This document shows, piece after piece, positions 55,801 to 63,982 of a DNA stretch of 64,000 nucleotides (position 1 is the first letter of the stretch; each line of letters begins with the position of its first letter). Source of the DNA: Ravibacter sp964559125 (lineage in GTDB: Bacteria > Bacteroidota > Bacteroidia > Cytophagales > Spirosomataceae); the NCBI GenBank assembly GCA_964559125.1, contig CAZLGW010000006.1:62001-126000 (forward strand), in the 5' to 3' direction. Made by a program: the position numbers and the translations under genes. Below the pieces are notes generated by a model. The model did no database searches and had not been told where the DNA came from. It was given only the letters and a program-made list of their open reading frames with translations.

Positions 55801-56494
55801 CTGTCACACGAACCTCCTCCAGGGCTTTCTCATCCTGCTGCAATACAATATCCTGGCGGGTTTGATTATGCCCGATCTGTATTTCCTGCGTCACATAGCC
55901 TACAAAAGAAAAAACAAGGGTTACCTCCCCATCCGGAACCTGGAGGCTATATTCTCCTTCACCTTTGGTAATGGTCCCCCGCTGGGTTCCCTTCACCAAT
56001 ATGCTTACTCCGGGAAGCGGCTCCTGCGTACCGCCGTCGACAACCGTACCCGAAAGGCTTCGGTCTGCTACTACCGGTATATCCGTCTCAACCAGGCCGG
56101 GCTTATCAGGAAGGTCTGACCGGGTCCTGGAAACGCTCCGCTTCAGGATAATCTGGCCTCCCACTATTTCCCATTCTACCGGAGAATTTTCAAATATCAG
56201 GGACAAAACCTCCGATAGCTTCTGTTCCTTTATATTCATTGAAATCCTGCTATCCGCTCCTATTGTCTGCGGACTATAGACAAATCTTACATTTGCCCGC
56301 TTCTCAATTGTCAATAATACCTGACCCAGCTTCTGGTCTTTAGCCTGGATAGAAACTGTCCGGTTCAACAGCTCCTGTGCAGAACCGGGATGCGTCCACC
56401 CAACCCCTACGCACAAAGCTGCGATCAACAGCTGTAAAATAGAAATCTTCATGGTCGTCCATGCAAGATGTTGCCAACTCTTGTTTAAATGCAT
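52892..56494 (-). CDS. SusC/RagA TonB-linked outer-membrane transporter with STN domain
   Basis: Third SusC transporter. The start is taken as ATG 56494 (MHLNKSWQHLAW); ATG 56452 is possible, and the longer reading begins at TTG. Order: signal region to about 40 (LLIAALCVGVGWTHPGSAQ), STN domain (VSIQAKDQKLGQVLLTIEKR, about 48-118), carboxypeptidase-regulatory-like domain (LSGTVVDGGTQEPLPGVSIL), EEVRVTALGLKRK in place of the usual VVVVGYG, plug with YIRGRSSLAGNDGPLIIVDG, then the barrel. About 1200 aa. The changed TonB-box area (VTALGLKRKSK) marks a different SusC subgroup, which agrees with the SusD_2-type partner. Confidence 0.95.
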   Translation of the reverse strand: MHLNKSWQHLAWTTMKISILQLLIAALCVGVGWTHPGSAQELLNRTVSIQAKDQKLGQVLLTIEKRANVRFVYSPQTIGADSRISMNIKEQKLSEVLSLIFENSPVEWEIVGGQIILKRSVSRTRSDLPDKPGLVETDIPVVADRSLSGTVVDGGTQEPLPGVSILVKGTQRGTITKGEGEYSLQVPDGEVTLVFSFVGYVTQEIQIGHNQTRQDIVLQQDEKALEEVRVTALGLKRKSKSLGYSVGEIDSEKLNLVPQENVLGGLSGKISGLDIRRSGNDLNAETYVYIRGRSSLAGNDGPLIIVDGAPVGGTDVMADISAQNIESVTVLKGASAAALYGSRAGNGVILITTKSGAGAKKGIGVTFNTNVTANVPYRFIELQNRFTNGRKGIFNETDAGRWFGPEEGTPAIQWNTNGEERPLKFYNNSLQDYFRTGVTAISDLSVTGAYDRGSFQLSLSHMKGSGFSPGMELKRMGVALSTVYKLTDKVSISTNINVANPNSNNYREVNEDGDDDQYYDIYNIPPHININDLKGDYWVVRNVEQRKVTDTYNNPWFSAHERKNKFDKLRGFGNIKLDWEISPEFRAMARVSHTSTNNRKETLKPWSFDGFSGAARPRGSYYLDVANIRESNVDFLLSYDKKIGDFSFAPSVGGNLMSSSRSTVDAGGINLVLPGLYTLSNVARGGLEYNSARYEKQIYSVYGIGTVGYKDVLFVDFSARNDWSSTLPSANRSYFYPSVSGSLMLSDIVGVPDWVSLIKLRSGWAKVGKDTDPYVIHPTLAQGYWGESFTYSLPASMPNTNLKPEIATSYEIGADISLFRNRLGFDATFYKTQNRNQILNVGTTPMTGYLSTTINAGNVENNGVELGLNAVPVKSADLQWDISANFTRERSKLVELVDGIDRVSFGGGSGQYAFTDVGGTIGDLYSFSVMKVEEGEYKGWNLLDANGRWRIQEDLSKLPKVGRFTNSFTMGFHTSVRYRRFTLTASFDWRQGGQFFSESMKRLTRDGKIEDWNNGISSSTFSGILGSNSFGGDRDKLAEEIKNNPIYRDNDVWIGGRTQELGGFEFAGNYNGAFFPGVIDNGDGTYTENFGGAGTKMFDSHRAYESSGSIWRTGYAFMYDASFVKLRDVTLSYQLSNRVAGFLGAQKVAVSVYAKNIMLWTKAGINIDPELSYNRGSQGFEKWNVAPWSAPLGFNLNISF

Positions 56495-56606
56495 AAATTT
56501 GAAATGTTTTGTTCTTTCGTGAAAACTGGGCAAAACGATTTACAGCGTACATTCTCATGTGTACCTGCTCTTCAGGAAGATACTTTCCGGGTATCTCTGA
56601 CGGGAC

Positions 56607-56643
56607 GGCCACAGGTGTTTCCGGCATCTGTGGTCTTTTTTTT
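56607..56643 (+). terminator. Hairpin plus T-run on the strand opposite to the genes
   Basis: ggccacag pairs with ctgtggtc (one G-U pair) around a 13-nt loop and is followed by eight T. It looks like an intrinsic terminator for rightward transcription, yet FecR (upstream) and SusC (downstream) both run leftward. It may block antisense transcripts. Confidence 0.4.
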
Positions 56644-56720
56644 ACTCGGATCAGAAAATAAATAGCTTCATAGGCGTTTGTTTATTGGTTCACAGATAAT
56701 TGCGTATACGATTGGCGTTT

Positions 56721-57728
56721 TTAACATCCCTCGCCGGTAATCAGGATATCCGTTCCCGCTATCTCATACTCCAGTCCCAGCGACGTGCAAATCATATTCA
56801 GCTTTACAAACAGGGGCTGGTCATCCAGCCGGGCTCTCAGTGTACAGCGCTCCACCACAGCCGGATCAAAGCGAATCTTTATGTCATAAGCCTTTTCAAG
56901 CGCTTCAAACACCCGGGAAACCGGCGCTTCATCGAAATCAAACAGGTTGAGCAGTTCTTCACGCCGGACCATCACAGGTTCTTCTACAAGCGTTTTTTGT
57001 AACGTTAAGCTTTCCTCCAGGCAAACAGCCCTTTCATTCGGCGCCAGGATCAGACCTTCTTTTTCCTCCGTTAAAAAAACCGATACTCTCCCGGTAACTA
57101 CAGAAACTTCCGCAGATTTATTTTCGAAAGATGAAACACTAAAGCTCGTTCCGAGAACCCTCACATTCAGCGAGTTGGTTTTTACAAAAAAGGGACGCAG
57201 GCTGTCCGTAACTACTTCGAAAAAAGCTTTCCCGCTCAGTTGTACCGATCTCTTCCCTTCCTCAAAAAAGGAGGGATACTCTAACATACTGCCTGGCTCC
57301 AGGACTACCCTGGAACCATCGGGCAGAAAAATGACTTCGGGTTTGTCCTTCTCATTTTTTTGTTCAGTAAAAACCGCCCCGGCCGTCATTTCCGCCCCTG
57401 CAGACGAAGATTTATTCCAAAGCATAAATCCACCAGCAGCCAGAATGCAGAGAGAGACTACGGCAGCGGCCATCCATTTCCAGCTGACTTTTTTATTTTT
57501 TCCTGCCGTTCGGGGTTCAAGCTCTTTCCTTAACCTACCCAATATACGCTCCCTGTAATTTTCTGTAAAATGATCCGGAGCCTCTCCTTCTGCCAATCGC
57601 CAGTCCTGTTCAAGGATTTCGTCCAATTCGTCGGCATCGCCCTCTGAAAAATACGCTCTGAGCATATCCAGTTCTTCGGGCGAACACCTGCCTTCCAATA
57701 GTTTGCCAAGCAACTCTCTCGTTATCAT
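56721..57728 (-). CDS. FecR-family anti-sigma factor
   Basis: Membrane anti-sigma factor of the third locus. The start is ATG at 57728 (MITRELLGKLLEGRCSPEE); the extension to 57758 begins with TTG. Membrane segment VSWKWMAAAVVSLCILAAGGFML (about 77-98). The FecR domain has FLPDGSRVVLEPGSMLEYPSFF and VQLSGKAFFEVV, and the C-terminal DUF4974-type domain has FDFDEAPVSRVFEALEKAYD. 335 aa. Located between its sigma factor and SusC, with a 226-bp leader before SusC. Confidence 0.94.
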   Translation of the reverse strand: MITRELLGKLLEGRCSPEELDMLRAYFSEGDADELDEILEQDWRLAEGEAPDHFTENYRERILGRLRKELEPRTAGKNKKVSWKWMAAAVVSLCILAAGGFMLWNKSSSAGAEMTAGAVFTEQKNEKDKPEVIFLPDGSRVVLEPGSMLEYPSFFEEGKRSVQLSGKAFFEVVTDSLRPFFVKTNSLNVRVLGTSFSVSSFENKSAEVSVVTGRVSVFLTEEKEGLILAPNERAVCLEESLTLQKTLVEEPVMVRREELLNLFDFDEAPVSRVFEALEKAYDIKIRFDPAVVERCTLRARLDDQPLFVKLNMICTSLGLEYEIAGTDILITGEGC

Positions 57729-57844
57729 TCTTTTTCCAACGTTTAAAGGATAATACAATCGGGACCGGCAATACCTTTACTCAGGGGAGATTTTTTTTTG
57801 AAGAGCTGTCAGCTTTTATACAGATGAAGCAAAAAAGGAAGGCG

Positions 57845-58396
57845 CTACCGGATCATCATTAAAAGTAAAAGCAGATAGCTTAAATGCGCCAGGCGCTCTC
57901 TCAGAAATTTTAATGCCTTCACCATCTGGCTTTCAACCGTATTCCTGGAAATTCCCATATCTGCCGCTATTTCATCGTATGTCATCACCTGAAACCGGCT
58001 CTTTTCAAATATTTCCCTCCGTTTCGGCGGCAGGCAATCCAGTGCTTTTTTAAACGCTTCGAAAGCTTCCGCCTCCCGGAGGGCCACTTCCGTATCGTCG
58101 TACGATACCCCGGTTTCGGTTTCACGGTCCAGCAGGGCCGCCCTTTTAAGCGCCTCTCTTTTATACCGGTTTATAACTACCTGCTTTGCTATTACAAGCA
58201 GCTGCGCATCGGGTGGTACAACTCCGGAAAAACTACCCCGGTAATTCCACAATTTCAGGAACACGTCATGAGCAAGATCCTCGGCATCCTGGGTATCTTT
58301 TGTATGACGAAGCAAAAAACGGAACACCTTTGTAAAGTAACGGTGATAAAGGGATTCGAAAAGCTCCTCGTCCATATTTGATTTTTTCATAACCAT
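57845..58396 (-). CDS. FecI-like ECF RNA polymerase sigma factor
   Basis: Short ECF sigma with region 2 (LYHRYFTKVFRFLLRHTKDTQDAEDLAHDVFLKLW) and region 4 HTH (LPPKRREIFEKSRFQVMTYDEIAADMGISRNTVESQM). 183 aa. ATG codons at 58396, 58390 and 58375 are all possible starts. Expected to drive the SusC/SusD genes at 51146-56494 under control of the FecR just downstream. No copy of the TTAGGGTA motif was found upstream. It ends in a hydrophobic tail (YLLLLLMMIR), as does the sigma factor at 22311-22997. Confidence 0.94.
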   Translation of the reverse strand: MVMKKSNMDEELFESLYHRYFTKVFRFLLRHTKDTQDAEDLAHDVFLKLWNYRGSFSGVVPPDAQLLVIAKQVVINRYKREALKRAALLDRETETGVSYDDTEVALREAEAFEAFKKALDCLPPKRREIFEKSRFQVMTYDEIAADMGISRNTVESQMVKALKFLRERLAHLSYLLLLLMMIR

Positions 58397-58509
58397 TTAT
58401 CCAACCCGGTAAAAGTCCTGTGATCGCTTATACGATCATACAAAAGCGCTTTTTGACAGTTTTATAACGAAATGGATCTTCCCGACAAAAGCGTAAATTC
58501 TCAGATGAT

Positions 58510-58797
58510 TCATAGTTTCACCCGTAAAATTAAAACTTCCTTTGAAAAAACCATGTTGTCAGGCAGTAAGGAAAAAGGAGTATTGATTCCTACCCCTCCA
58601 CAATCGTCCGGAATGTAAGATTCACCCTGGGCGTATCTACACGCCTCGTAACGGGCAGCCGGTGTAGCCAATAAGTCTGCGTGGCGCCTTTCATCACCAA
58701 TAAGCTGCCATGAGCCTTTCAGGGGTCCTATCCCCGTCTTTGGAGCGAATACAATGTAAGTATCCCCCACTTTTACCACTACATGACTATTCGCCAC
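58510..58797 (-). CDS. Possible small hypothetical protein
   Basis: 95-codon frame with a GTG start, lying in the otherwise gene-free 386-bp gap between the sigma factor and the transglutaminase-like gene. It overlaps the start of the latter by 15 bp head to head. The translation (VVVKVGDTYIVFAPKTGIG and onward) is not low complexity but matches no family I know. It may be a real small gene or a chance frame in DNA left by truncation of the neighbouring gene. Confidence 0.25.
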   Translation of the reverse strand: MANSHVVVKVGDTYIVFAPKTGIGPLKGSWQLIGDERRHADLLATPAARYEACRYAQGESYIPDDCGGVGINTPFSLLPDNMVFSKEVLILRVKL

Positions 58798-60204
58798 GGC
58801 TATCTCAAATTTGATATTGAGACAAAAACGACTCGTAACGTGCCCTTTTCTGTAAGTGACCGTACCGGTTCCGGGTCGGCCAGGCAGTCATCCTTTGAGT
58901 CCAACGTAGAAATCAGGCGTTGGGTTATTAAAAATGCCCCTGCTATTAAGGAAGAAAGCTACGTGGCCTCCACGAGCAATCTTATAGCAAAAGTTGAATT
59001 TCAGCTGGCTCAGACCCGAAGCCCTCTTGCCGAAAAGGCGATCATGGGTACGTGGCAGACCACCGCCGGGCGCCTGCTGGAACACAACAGCTTCGGAGCA
59101 CAGCTCGGCAAAAACCGTAACATGCTGGAGGAAGCCGTGAAAACCGCATCCGGAACTTCCTCCTCAGACCTCGAAAAGGCCAGGAATATATACTACTGGA
59201 TTCAGAAAAATTTCAAGTGCACGAAACCTTCCGGAGTCTTTACGGATCAATCCTTTAAAGAGACGCTCCAGAAGAAAAGCGGAAGCGTTCCGGAGATAAA
59301 TCTATTGCTGGTAGCCATGCTCCGGCAGGCAGGCTTAAAAGCAGACCCGGTGATACTCAGCACAAGGAGCCACGGCTATACCTTTGAATATTACCCCGTT
59401 CTGGGCTATTTCAATTATGTGATCGTCCAGGTTCAGGACGGAGGCAAAAGCTACTACCTCGATGCCGCTACACCGGGACTGAGTTTCAATAAGCTCCACT
59501 TCGAATGTTACAACGGCCACGCCCGCGTCGTCACCCCCGAAGCGCCGCCCGTATATTTCTACTCCGATTCACTGATCGAAAAGAAGTTCACCAGGATCAG
59601 CCTTCAGAATGACAGCGAAGGCGGTATTTCAGGAACAGTATCGCAAATGCCTTCCTACTTCGAATCACTGCGGCTGCGGGAAAACTACCTGGAAAACCCG
59701 GGAAAAAAGCTCGAAGAAGAGATCGCCGCTTCATTTGGCAGTGAATATGACGTCAGCGATCTGAAGATAACCTCGCTGGAGGACTTTGACCGCAACATCG
59801 AAATGACCTATAAGCTGAAGCTGAAAAATACCGGGGAAGCTATCATTTACTTCAGCCCGTTTTTCAATGAAAGCTATAAAACAAACCCTTTCAAATCTGC
59901 TGAGCGGAACTACCCGGTAGAAATGCCTTACGCCGTTAACGAGACATTCCTCCTGGATATGGACGTCCCGGAAGGCTATGAAGTAGACGATCTGCCAAAA
60001 CCTGTTAAAGTCAAGCTTAACGATCAAGGCGACGGCATATTTGAATATCTTGGCATAGTACAAAACAGGAAGCTTACGCTGCGTTACCGGCTTGTACTGA
60101 AGAGAGCGACCTATTACCCGGAAGAATACGATAGCCTCCGGCTTTTTTTCAGCCATGTCGTCAACAAGCATTCCGAACAGGTTGTCTTCAAAAAAAAGCA
60201 GTAA
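58783..60204 (+). CDS. Transglutaminase-like protein lacking its N-terminal DUF3857 domain
   Basis: 473-aa protein with a transglutaminase-like core (LEKARNIYYWIQKNFKCT to NYVIVQVQDGGKSYYLDAATPGLS, about 125-230) and a C-terminal DUF3858-like region. Relatives are about 630-670 aa and begin with a signal peptide and a DUF3857 domain; here the first ~45 residues look unrelated to both. The position of the catalytic Cys (GDC in the next gene) is occupied by SVPEINLLLVAML, so it is probably not an active protease or transferase; this substitution also occurs in family relatives. Start ATG 58783. Its stop overlaps the next start (taATG). Confidence 0.75.
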   Translation: MTIRHGYLKFDIETKTTRNVPFSVSDRTGSGSARQSSFESNVEIRRWVIKNAPAIKEESYVASTSNLIAKVEFQLAQTRSPLAEKAIMGTWQTTAGRLLEHNSFGAQLGKNRNMLEEAVKTASGTSSSDLEKARNIYYWIQKNFKCTKPSGVFTDQSFKETLQKKSGSVPEINLLLVAMLRQAGLKADPVILSTRSHGYTFEYYPVLGYFNYVIVQVQDGGKSYYLDAATPGLSFNKLHFECYNGHARVVTPEAPPVYFYSDSLIEKKFTRISLQNDSEGGISGTVSQMPSYFESLRLRENYLENPGKKLEEEIAASFGSEYDVSDLKITSLEDFDRNIEMTYKLKLKNTGEAIIYFSPFFNESYKTNPFKSAERNYPVEMPYAVNETFLLDMDVPEGYEVDDLPKPVKVKLNDQGDGIFEYLGIVQNRKLTLRYRLVLKRATYYPEEYDSLRLFFSHVVNKHSEQVVFKKKQ

Positions 60205-62117
60205 TGACCACTCTTCGTTTAGTATTAATAGCCTGGGCGATATCGGTTCAGGCAGCTGCCGGCCAGGGCGGCCCGGCCTCTTACGCTGTTTCCGAAATCC
60301 CGGAATCACTCCTCGAAGGGGCCAGTGCGGTGAAAAGAAGCGAGTCGGTCGTCGTCGAAATTTCTGACGAGACACAGGCGATCGTCAGGCGAAAATATGC
60401 CTATACTATCCTGAGCCCGGCAGGCGATGACGCTGCCCGCTTTGCCGAATATTATGATCGCCTTCATGAGATCAGATCAGTTGAGGGAAAGCTTTATAAT
60501 GCCGCTGGGAAGGAGATCCGCAGGCTGAAAAGCCGGGATATCAAGGACTTCAGCGGGGTATCCCAATCGGACCTGATGAACGACTACCGTATAAAATCAC
60601 ACAACTTTCATTTTTCCGAATACCCGTACACAGTCGAATACGAATTCGAGACAAGATATAAAAGCACGCTCTCACTACCCGGCTGGATACCGCGCGACGC
60701 TTATGAGCTGGCGGTTCAGCAGAGCTCCTTCACCGTTATATATCCGCGGGACTATGCACTGAGGCAGAAAGTTCTCAATTACGACAAGCAACCCGAAGAA
60801 GGGCTTGAAAAAAACAAGCGATCGCTCACCTGGTCGGTAAAGCACCTGCCCGCTGTCAGCGAAGAAGCAGCTTCTCCCGGCTGGTATTCGTTTAACCCGG
60901 TAGTAATGATTGCCCCTTCAAGCTTCGCTATAGAGGGGTTTACCGGCAAAATGGATACCTGGGATCAGTTTGCCCGTTTTACCGCTTCTTTGAAAAAAGG
61001 GAAAGACCAGCTGCCCGAACCGGTAAAACAGAAAGTAAAAGAGCTCACGGCTCCCCTGCCGGGCAAACGGGAAAAAGTGCAGGCGCTTTATGAATACCTG
61101 CAGGCCAATACCCGCTACATAAGCGTCCAGCTGGGCATAGGCGGATGGATGCCCTTTGATGCCGCTTACGTGACCAGAAATGCCTACGGCGATTGCAAGG
61201 CGCTCAGCAATTATATGACCGCACTTTTAAAGGAAGCGGGCATCGGGTCGTACTACGCCCTGGTCAGGGCCGGGAGAAATGCTCCCGATATTATCAGCGA
61301 TTTCCCGTCGCAGCAATTCAACCATGTGATTGTCTGCGTTCCGATGGAACAAGACTCCGTCTGGCTCGAATGCACCAGCCAGACATCCGCCATGGGATAT
61401 ATGGGTGGGTTTACCGGCAACCGCTATGCGCTCCTGGTCGGAGATGAAGGCGGAAAGCTGGTCAAAACTCCTGTCTATAGCCTGCACGATAATCTCCAGA
61501 ACAGGGTAACTGTCGGAAGTCTTACCGCTTCCGGTGACCTGACCTGCTCTGTTGAAACAGATTACAAAGCCAGGCAGCAGGACGAGCTCCACGGCATGGT
61601 AAACAGCAAAAGCAAAGACGAGTTGAAAGAATATCTTCAGAAAAATCTTCCGCTGGCTACTTATCACGTAGCAGCGTTTGACTACAGCGAAAAGAAATCG
61701 GCGCTGCCCGTGGTAAAAGAAAAAATAACGCTGTCGGTTCAGAACTATGCTACCATTACCGGTAAGAGAATGTTTATCGTACCCAACATACTCTCAAAAG
61801 GCGGACAAAAGCTGAAAGCTACGGGACAACGCCTGCTGCCTGTACGGGTAAACATGCCTTACCGGGATGTGGATACGGTGAGAATTACTCTTCCGGAAGG
61901 TTACAAACTGGAGTCAGGAGGAGGCAACACCAGAATCGAATCGGCGTTTGGGAGTTATACATCCTATTCGGAGATACGGGACAACACCTTAATATACCAT
62001 CGTGACTACCAGCGGTTCAGCGGCGAATTCCCCCCGGCGCAGTATCCTGAAATGGCAAAGTTTCTCGAAGATGTCTACCAGGCAGACAGGGCCAGGATCG
62101 TGCTTATTAAGGAGTAG
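60204..62117 (+). CDS. DUF3857 plus transglutaminase-like exported protein
   Basis: Full-length member (637 aa) with signal peptide (MTTLRLVLIAWAISVQAAAG), DUF3857 domain (about 40-230, FHFSEYPYTVEYEFETRYKS) and a transglutaminase core (about 275-400). The triad is intact: Cys in YGDCKALSNYM, His in QFNHVIVCVP, and acidic residue in VWLECTSQTSAMGY. A beta-rich C-terminal domain follows. It is translationally coupled to the partly inactive relative upstream, which suggests that they act together. The biochemical role of DUF3857 proteins is unclear. The 3' end overlaps the convergent AraC-Ogt gene by 11 bp. Confidence 0.88.
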   Translation: MTTLRLVLIAWAISVQAAAGQGGPASYAVSEIPESLLEGASAVKRSESVVVEISDETQAIVRRKYAYTILSPAGDDAARFAEYYDRLHEIRSVEGKLYNAAGKEIRRLKSRDIKDFSGVSQSDLMNDYRIKSHNFHFSEYPYTVEYEFETRYKSTLSLPGWIPRDAYELAVQQSSFTVIYPRDYALRQKVLNYDKQPEEGLEKNKRSLTWSVKHLPAVSEEAASPGWYSFNPVVMIAPSSFAIEGFTGKMDTWDQFARFTASLKKGKDQLPEPVKQKVKELTAPLPGKREKVQALYEYLQANTRYISVQLGIGGWMPFDAAYVTRNAYGDCKALSNYMTALLKEAGIGSYYALVRAGRNAPDIISDFPSQQFNHVIVCVPMEQDSVWLECTSQTSAMGYMGGFTGNRYALLVGDEGGKLVKTPVYSLHDNLQNRVTVGSLTASGDLTCSVETDYKARQQDELHGMVNSKSKDELKEYLQKNLPLATYHVAAFDYSEKKSALPVVKEKITLSVQNYATITGKRMFIVPNILSKGGQKLKATGQRLLPVRVNMPYRDVDTVRITLPEGYKLESGGGNTRIESAFGSYTSYSEIRDNTLIYHRDYQRFSGEFPPAQYPEMAKFLEDVYQADRARIVLIKE

Positions 62118-62976
62118 TGTACATCCTCGCACTCTCCCATCCTATCATCGCCGTCTTCCGCACCGGCCCCCACATATAACCTCCAAATACCCCGGACGAC
62201 CGGATCACCCGGTGGCACGGAATTAAAAATGCGACCGGGTTGCTGCCTACTGCAGTCCCTACCGCCCTTGAAGCCGCGGCATTGCCTATCTGCCCTGCAA
62301 TCTCTCCATAGGTAGACAGGCGGCCCATCGGTATTTTCAGAAGGCTTTCCCAGACTTTCAGCTGAAAGGGGGTACCTTTTAAATGGAGCCTGATCCCGGG
62401 GAGGCTCGACCAGTCTTCCTGAAAAATTAAAAGCGCATTTTGCTGGTTTTCGTCAGTACCGGCACAGAACTCTGCATTGGGGAATTTCTCCCTGAGATTT
62501 TCAAAAGCCAGCTGTTCGTCTTCTTCAAAGGCCATGTAGCAGATACCTTTGGAAGTAGAAGCCACAATAAGCTTCCCGAAAGGACTGTCGGCAAAGCTAT
62601 ATAGGATAGAGAGCTGCTTTCCACCCGATTTGTATTCGGCGGGGGTCATCCCTTCTATCGAAACAAACAGGTCATGCAGCCGGCTGGTGCTGGAAAGGCC
62701 CGTTTCGAGCGCGGCGTCGAAAAGCGTCGGGCTCCCTTCCTTCAGAATACGCTTGGCGTGCTGGATGCTGATATAGCGGAGAAACTTCTTGGGACTCGTT
62801 CCGGCCCATTCCGTAAACATGCGCTGGAAATGTGCCGGGCTTAAGTGGACCTTCTCCGCCAGTTCTTCCAGGCTCGGCTGCGACCGGAAATTGGCGCTTA
62901 TGTGATCAATAGCGACCGCAATCCTGTTATAATCAACAGAATCCTGCTCTTTAGTTCTATTCTTTGATTCTCTCAT
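62107..62976 (-). CDS. AraC DNA-binding domain fused to O6-alkylguanine-DNA methyltransferase
   Basis: Ada-like repair protein of 289 aa. AraC-type DNA-binding domain at about 15-115 (SLEELAEKVHLSPAHFQRMFTEWAG, LFDAALETGLSSTSRLHDLF). Ogt/MGMT domain at about 120-285 with active-site Cys254 in FLIPCHRVIRSSG and the helix motif RAVGTAVGSNPVAF. The N-terminal zinc-binding methylphosphotriester domain of E. coli Ada is absent, so alkylation sensing must differ. It removes alkyl groups from guanine by transfer to Cys254, and the DNA-binding half may regulate its own gene. Confidence 0.93.
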   Translation of the reverse strand: MRESKNRTKEQDSVDYNRIAVAIDHISANFRSQPSLEELAEKVHLSPAHFQRMFTEWAGTSPKKFLRYISIQHAKRILKEGSPTLFDAALETGLSSTSRLHDLFVSIEGMTPAEYKSGGKQLSILYSFADSPFGKLIVASTSKGICYMAFEEDEQLAFENLREKFPNAEFCAGTDENQQNALLIFQEDWSSLPGIRLHLKGTPFQLKVWESLLKIPMGRLSTYGEIAGQIGNAAASRAVGTAVGSNPVAFLIPCHRVIRSSGVFGGYMWGPVRKTAMIGWESARMYTTP

Positions 62977-63279
62977 GGGGATTTCATCTCAAAAATACAT
63001 TTGACAGGCAAAGTTGTAAAAGATTTCCCGGTCTTAAAATCCGGAACATGCGCTGTTTGAGAAAAGACATACTGCCCACCAAATATCCGAAAACCCGGAC
63101 AACCTGGTGAAAACCCCAACACAATTCCTCACTCCCAGGAATTCCTACAAAATTTATAACTATTTGACAATAAGCATTTTATCTAAATTTTTGCAGATTT
63201 GGCACGCTTATGATACTATTAGAGGCACAAAGACGCCGGACAACGAGGCGATAATTATTAAAATTAAAACACTTGTATT
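62977..63279. other. 303-bp gap with promoter of the small exported proteins
   Basis: No gene seen. It contains the AraC-Ogt promoter side and a candidate promoter for 63280 (63163-63193) with an 86-nt leader. Confidence 0.5.
63163..63193 (+). promoter_or_regulatory. Candidate Bacteroidota housekeeping promoter
   Basis: tttg at 63163-63166, 17 bases, then taaatttttg at 63184-63193, close to the TTTG ... TAnnTTTG pattern of Bacteroidota sigma-ABfr promoters though with extra T residues. It precedes the first small exported protein gene by 86 bp. Confidence 0.35.
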
Positions 63280-63594
63280 ATGAAAAAGTTAATGGTTTCT
63301 ATGGCAGTTGCAGTATTGGCATCAGTTTCGTTTGCAAATGCCTACAATATAGCCGAAAAGTCATCTTCTCCTGTTATCATGGCCAGCCTGCAGGAAAAGG
63401 TAGAAATAAAACCTGAGGAACTGCCGGATGCAGTAAAAACAACACTGGGTAACGAAACTTACCAGTCATGGCAGGTTCAGAAAGCTTTTATTGTACCCAC
63501 CGACACCGGCGACCAGGTATATGAGGTGACCCTGTCGAAAGGTGAAGAAACACAAACCGTTAAGCTGGATAAGGACGGAAAGGTGATCGAATAA
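63280..63594 (+). CDS. Small exported PepSY-like protein, copy 1
   Basis: 104 aa with a signal peptide (MKKLMVSMAVAVLASVSFANA). The mature part has VEIKPEELPDAVKTTL, a central YQSWQVQKAF and a C-terminal QTVKLDKDGKVIE. The alternating strand-helix layout resembles small periplasmic PepSY-like (DUF2874-type) proteins of Bacteroidota, but I cannot assign a family firmly. A paralogue follows 76 bp downstream. Confidence 0.8.
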   Translation: MKKLMVSMAVAVLASVSFANAYNIAEKSSSPVIMASLQEKVEIKPEELPDAVKTTLGNETYQSWQVQKAFIVPTDTGDQVYEVTLSKGEETQTVKLDKDGKVIE

Positions 63595-63670
63595 GCCGGC
63601 GGCGTGACATTTAAATCTTCAACTTACATTTTTTCCAACAACAAACTTACTTAACTAAACAACATATATC

Positions 63671-63982
63671 ATGAAAAAGCTAGTGATTTCAATGACAGTA
63701 GCGATGATGGTTGCGTTCTCATTCGCAAATGCTTCTGCATATAAAATGATCAACCCGGCCATAGAAGTACGTGCCGCACAGGACAAAGTAGAGGTTAAGC
63801 CGGAGGATTTGCCGGAGCCTGTCAAAGCTACTCTTGCTGCTGCGCCATACAACGAATGGAAAGTAGAAAAAGCCTATTCGGTGCCGGGTGAAAACGAAAC
63901 CACCTATTTCGAAATAAACCTTTCCAAAGGAGAGGATACAGCCACTGTTAATCTTGACAAAGACGGCAAGGTTATTCAATAA
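63671..63982 (+). CDS. Small exported PepSY-like protein, copy 2
   Basis: 103 aa with a signal peptide (MKKLVISMTVAMMVAFSFANA). The mature part parallels copy 1: VEVKPEDLPEPVKATL, YNEWKVEKAYSVPG and TATVNLDKDGKVIQ. The two are clear tandem duplicates that have since diverged, mostly in the segment after the signal. The 76-bp gap is AT-rich with no obvious terminator, so they may share a transcript. Function unknown. Confidence 0.8.
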   Translation: MKKLVISMTVAMMVAFSFANASAYKMINPAIEVRAAQDKVEVKPEDLPEPVKATLAAAPYNEWKVEKAYSVPGENETTYFEINLSKGEDTATVNLDKDGKVIQ

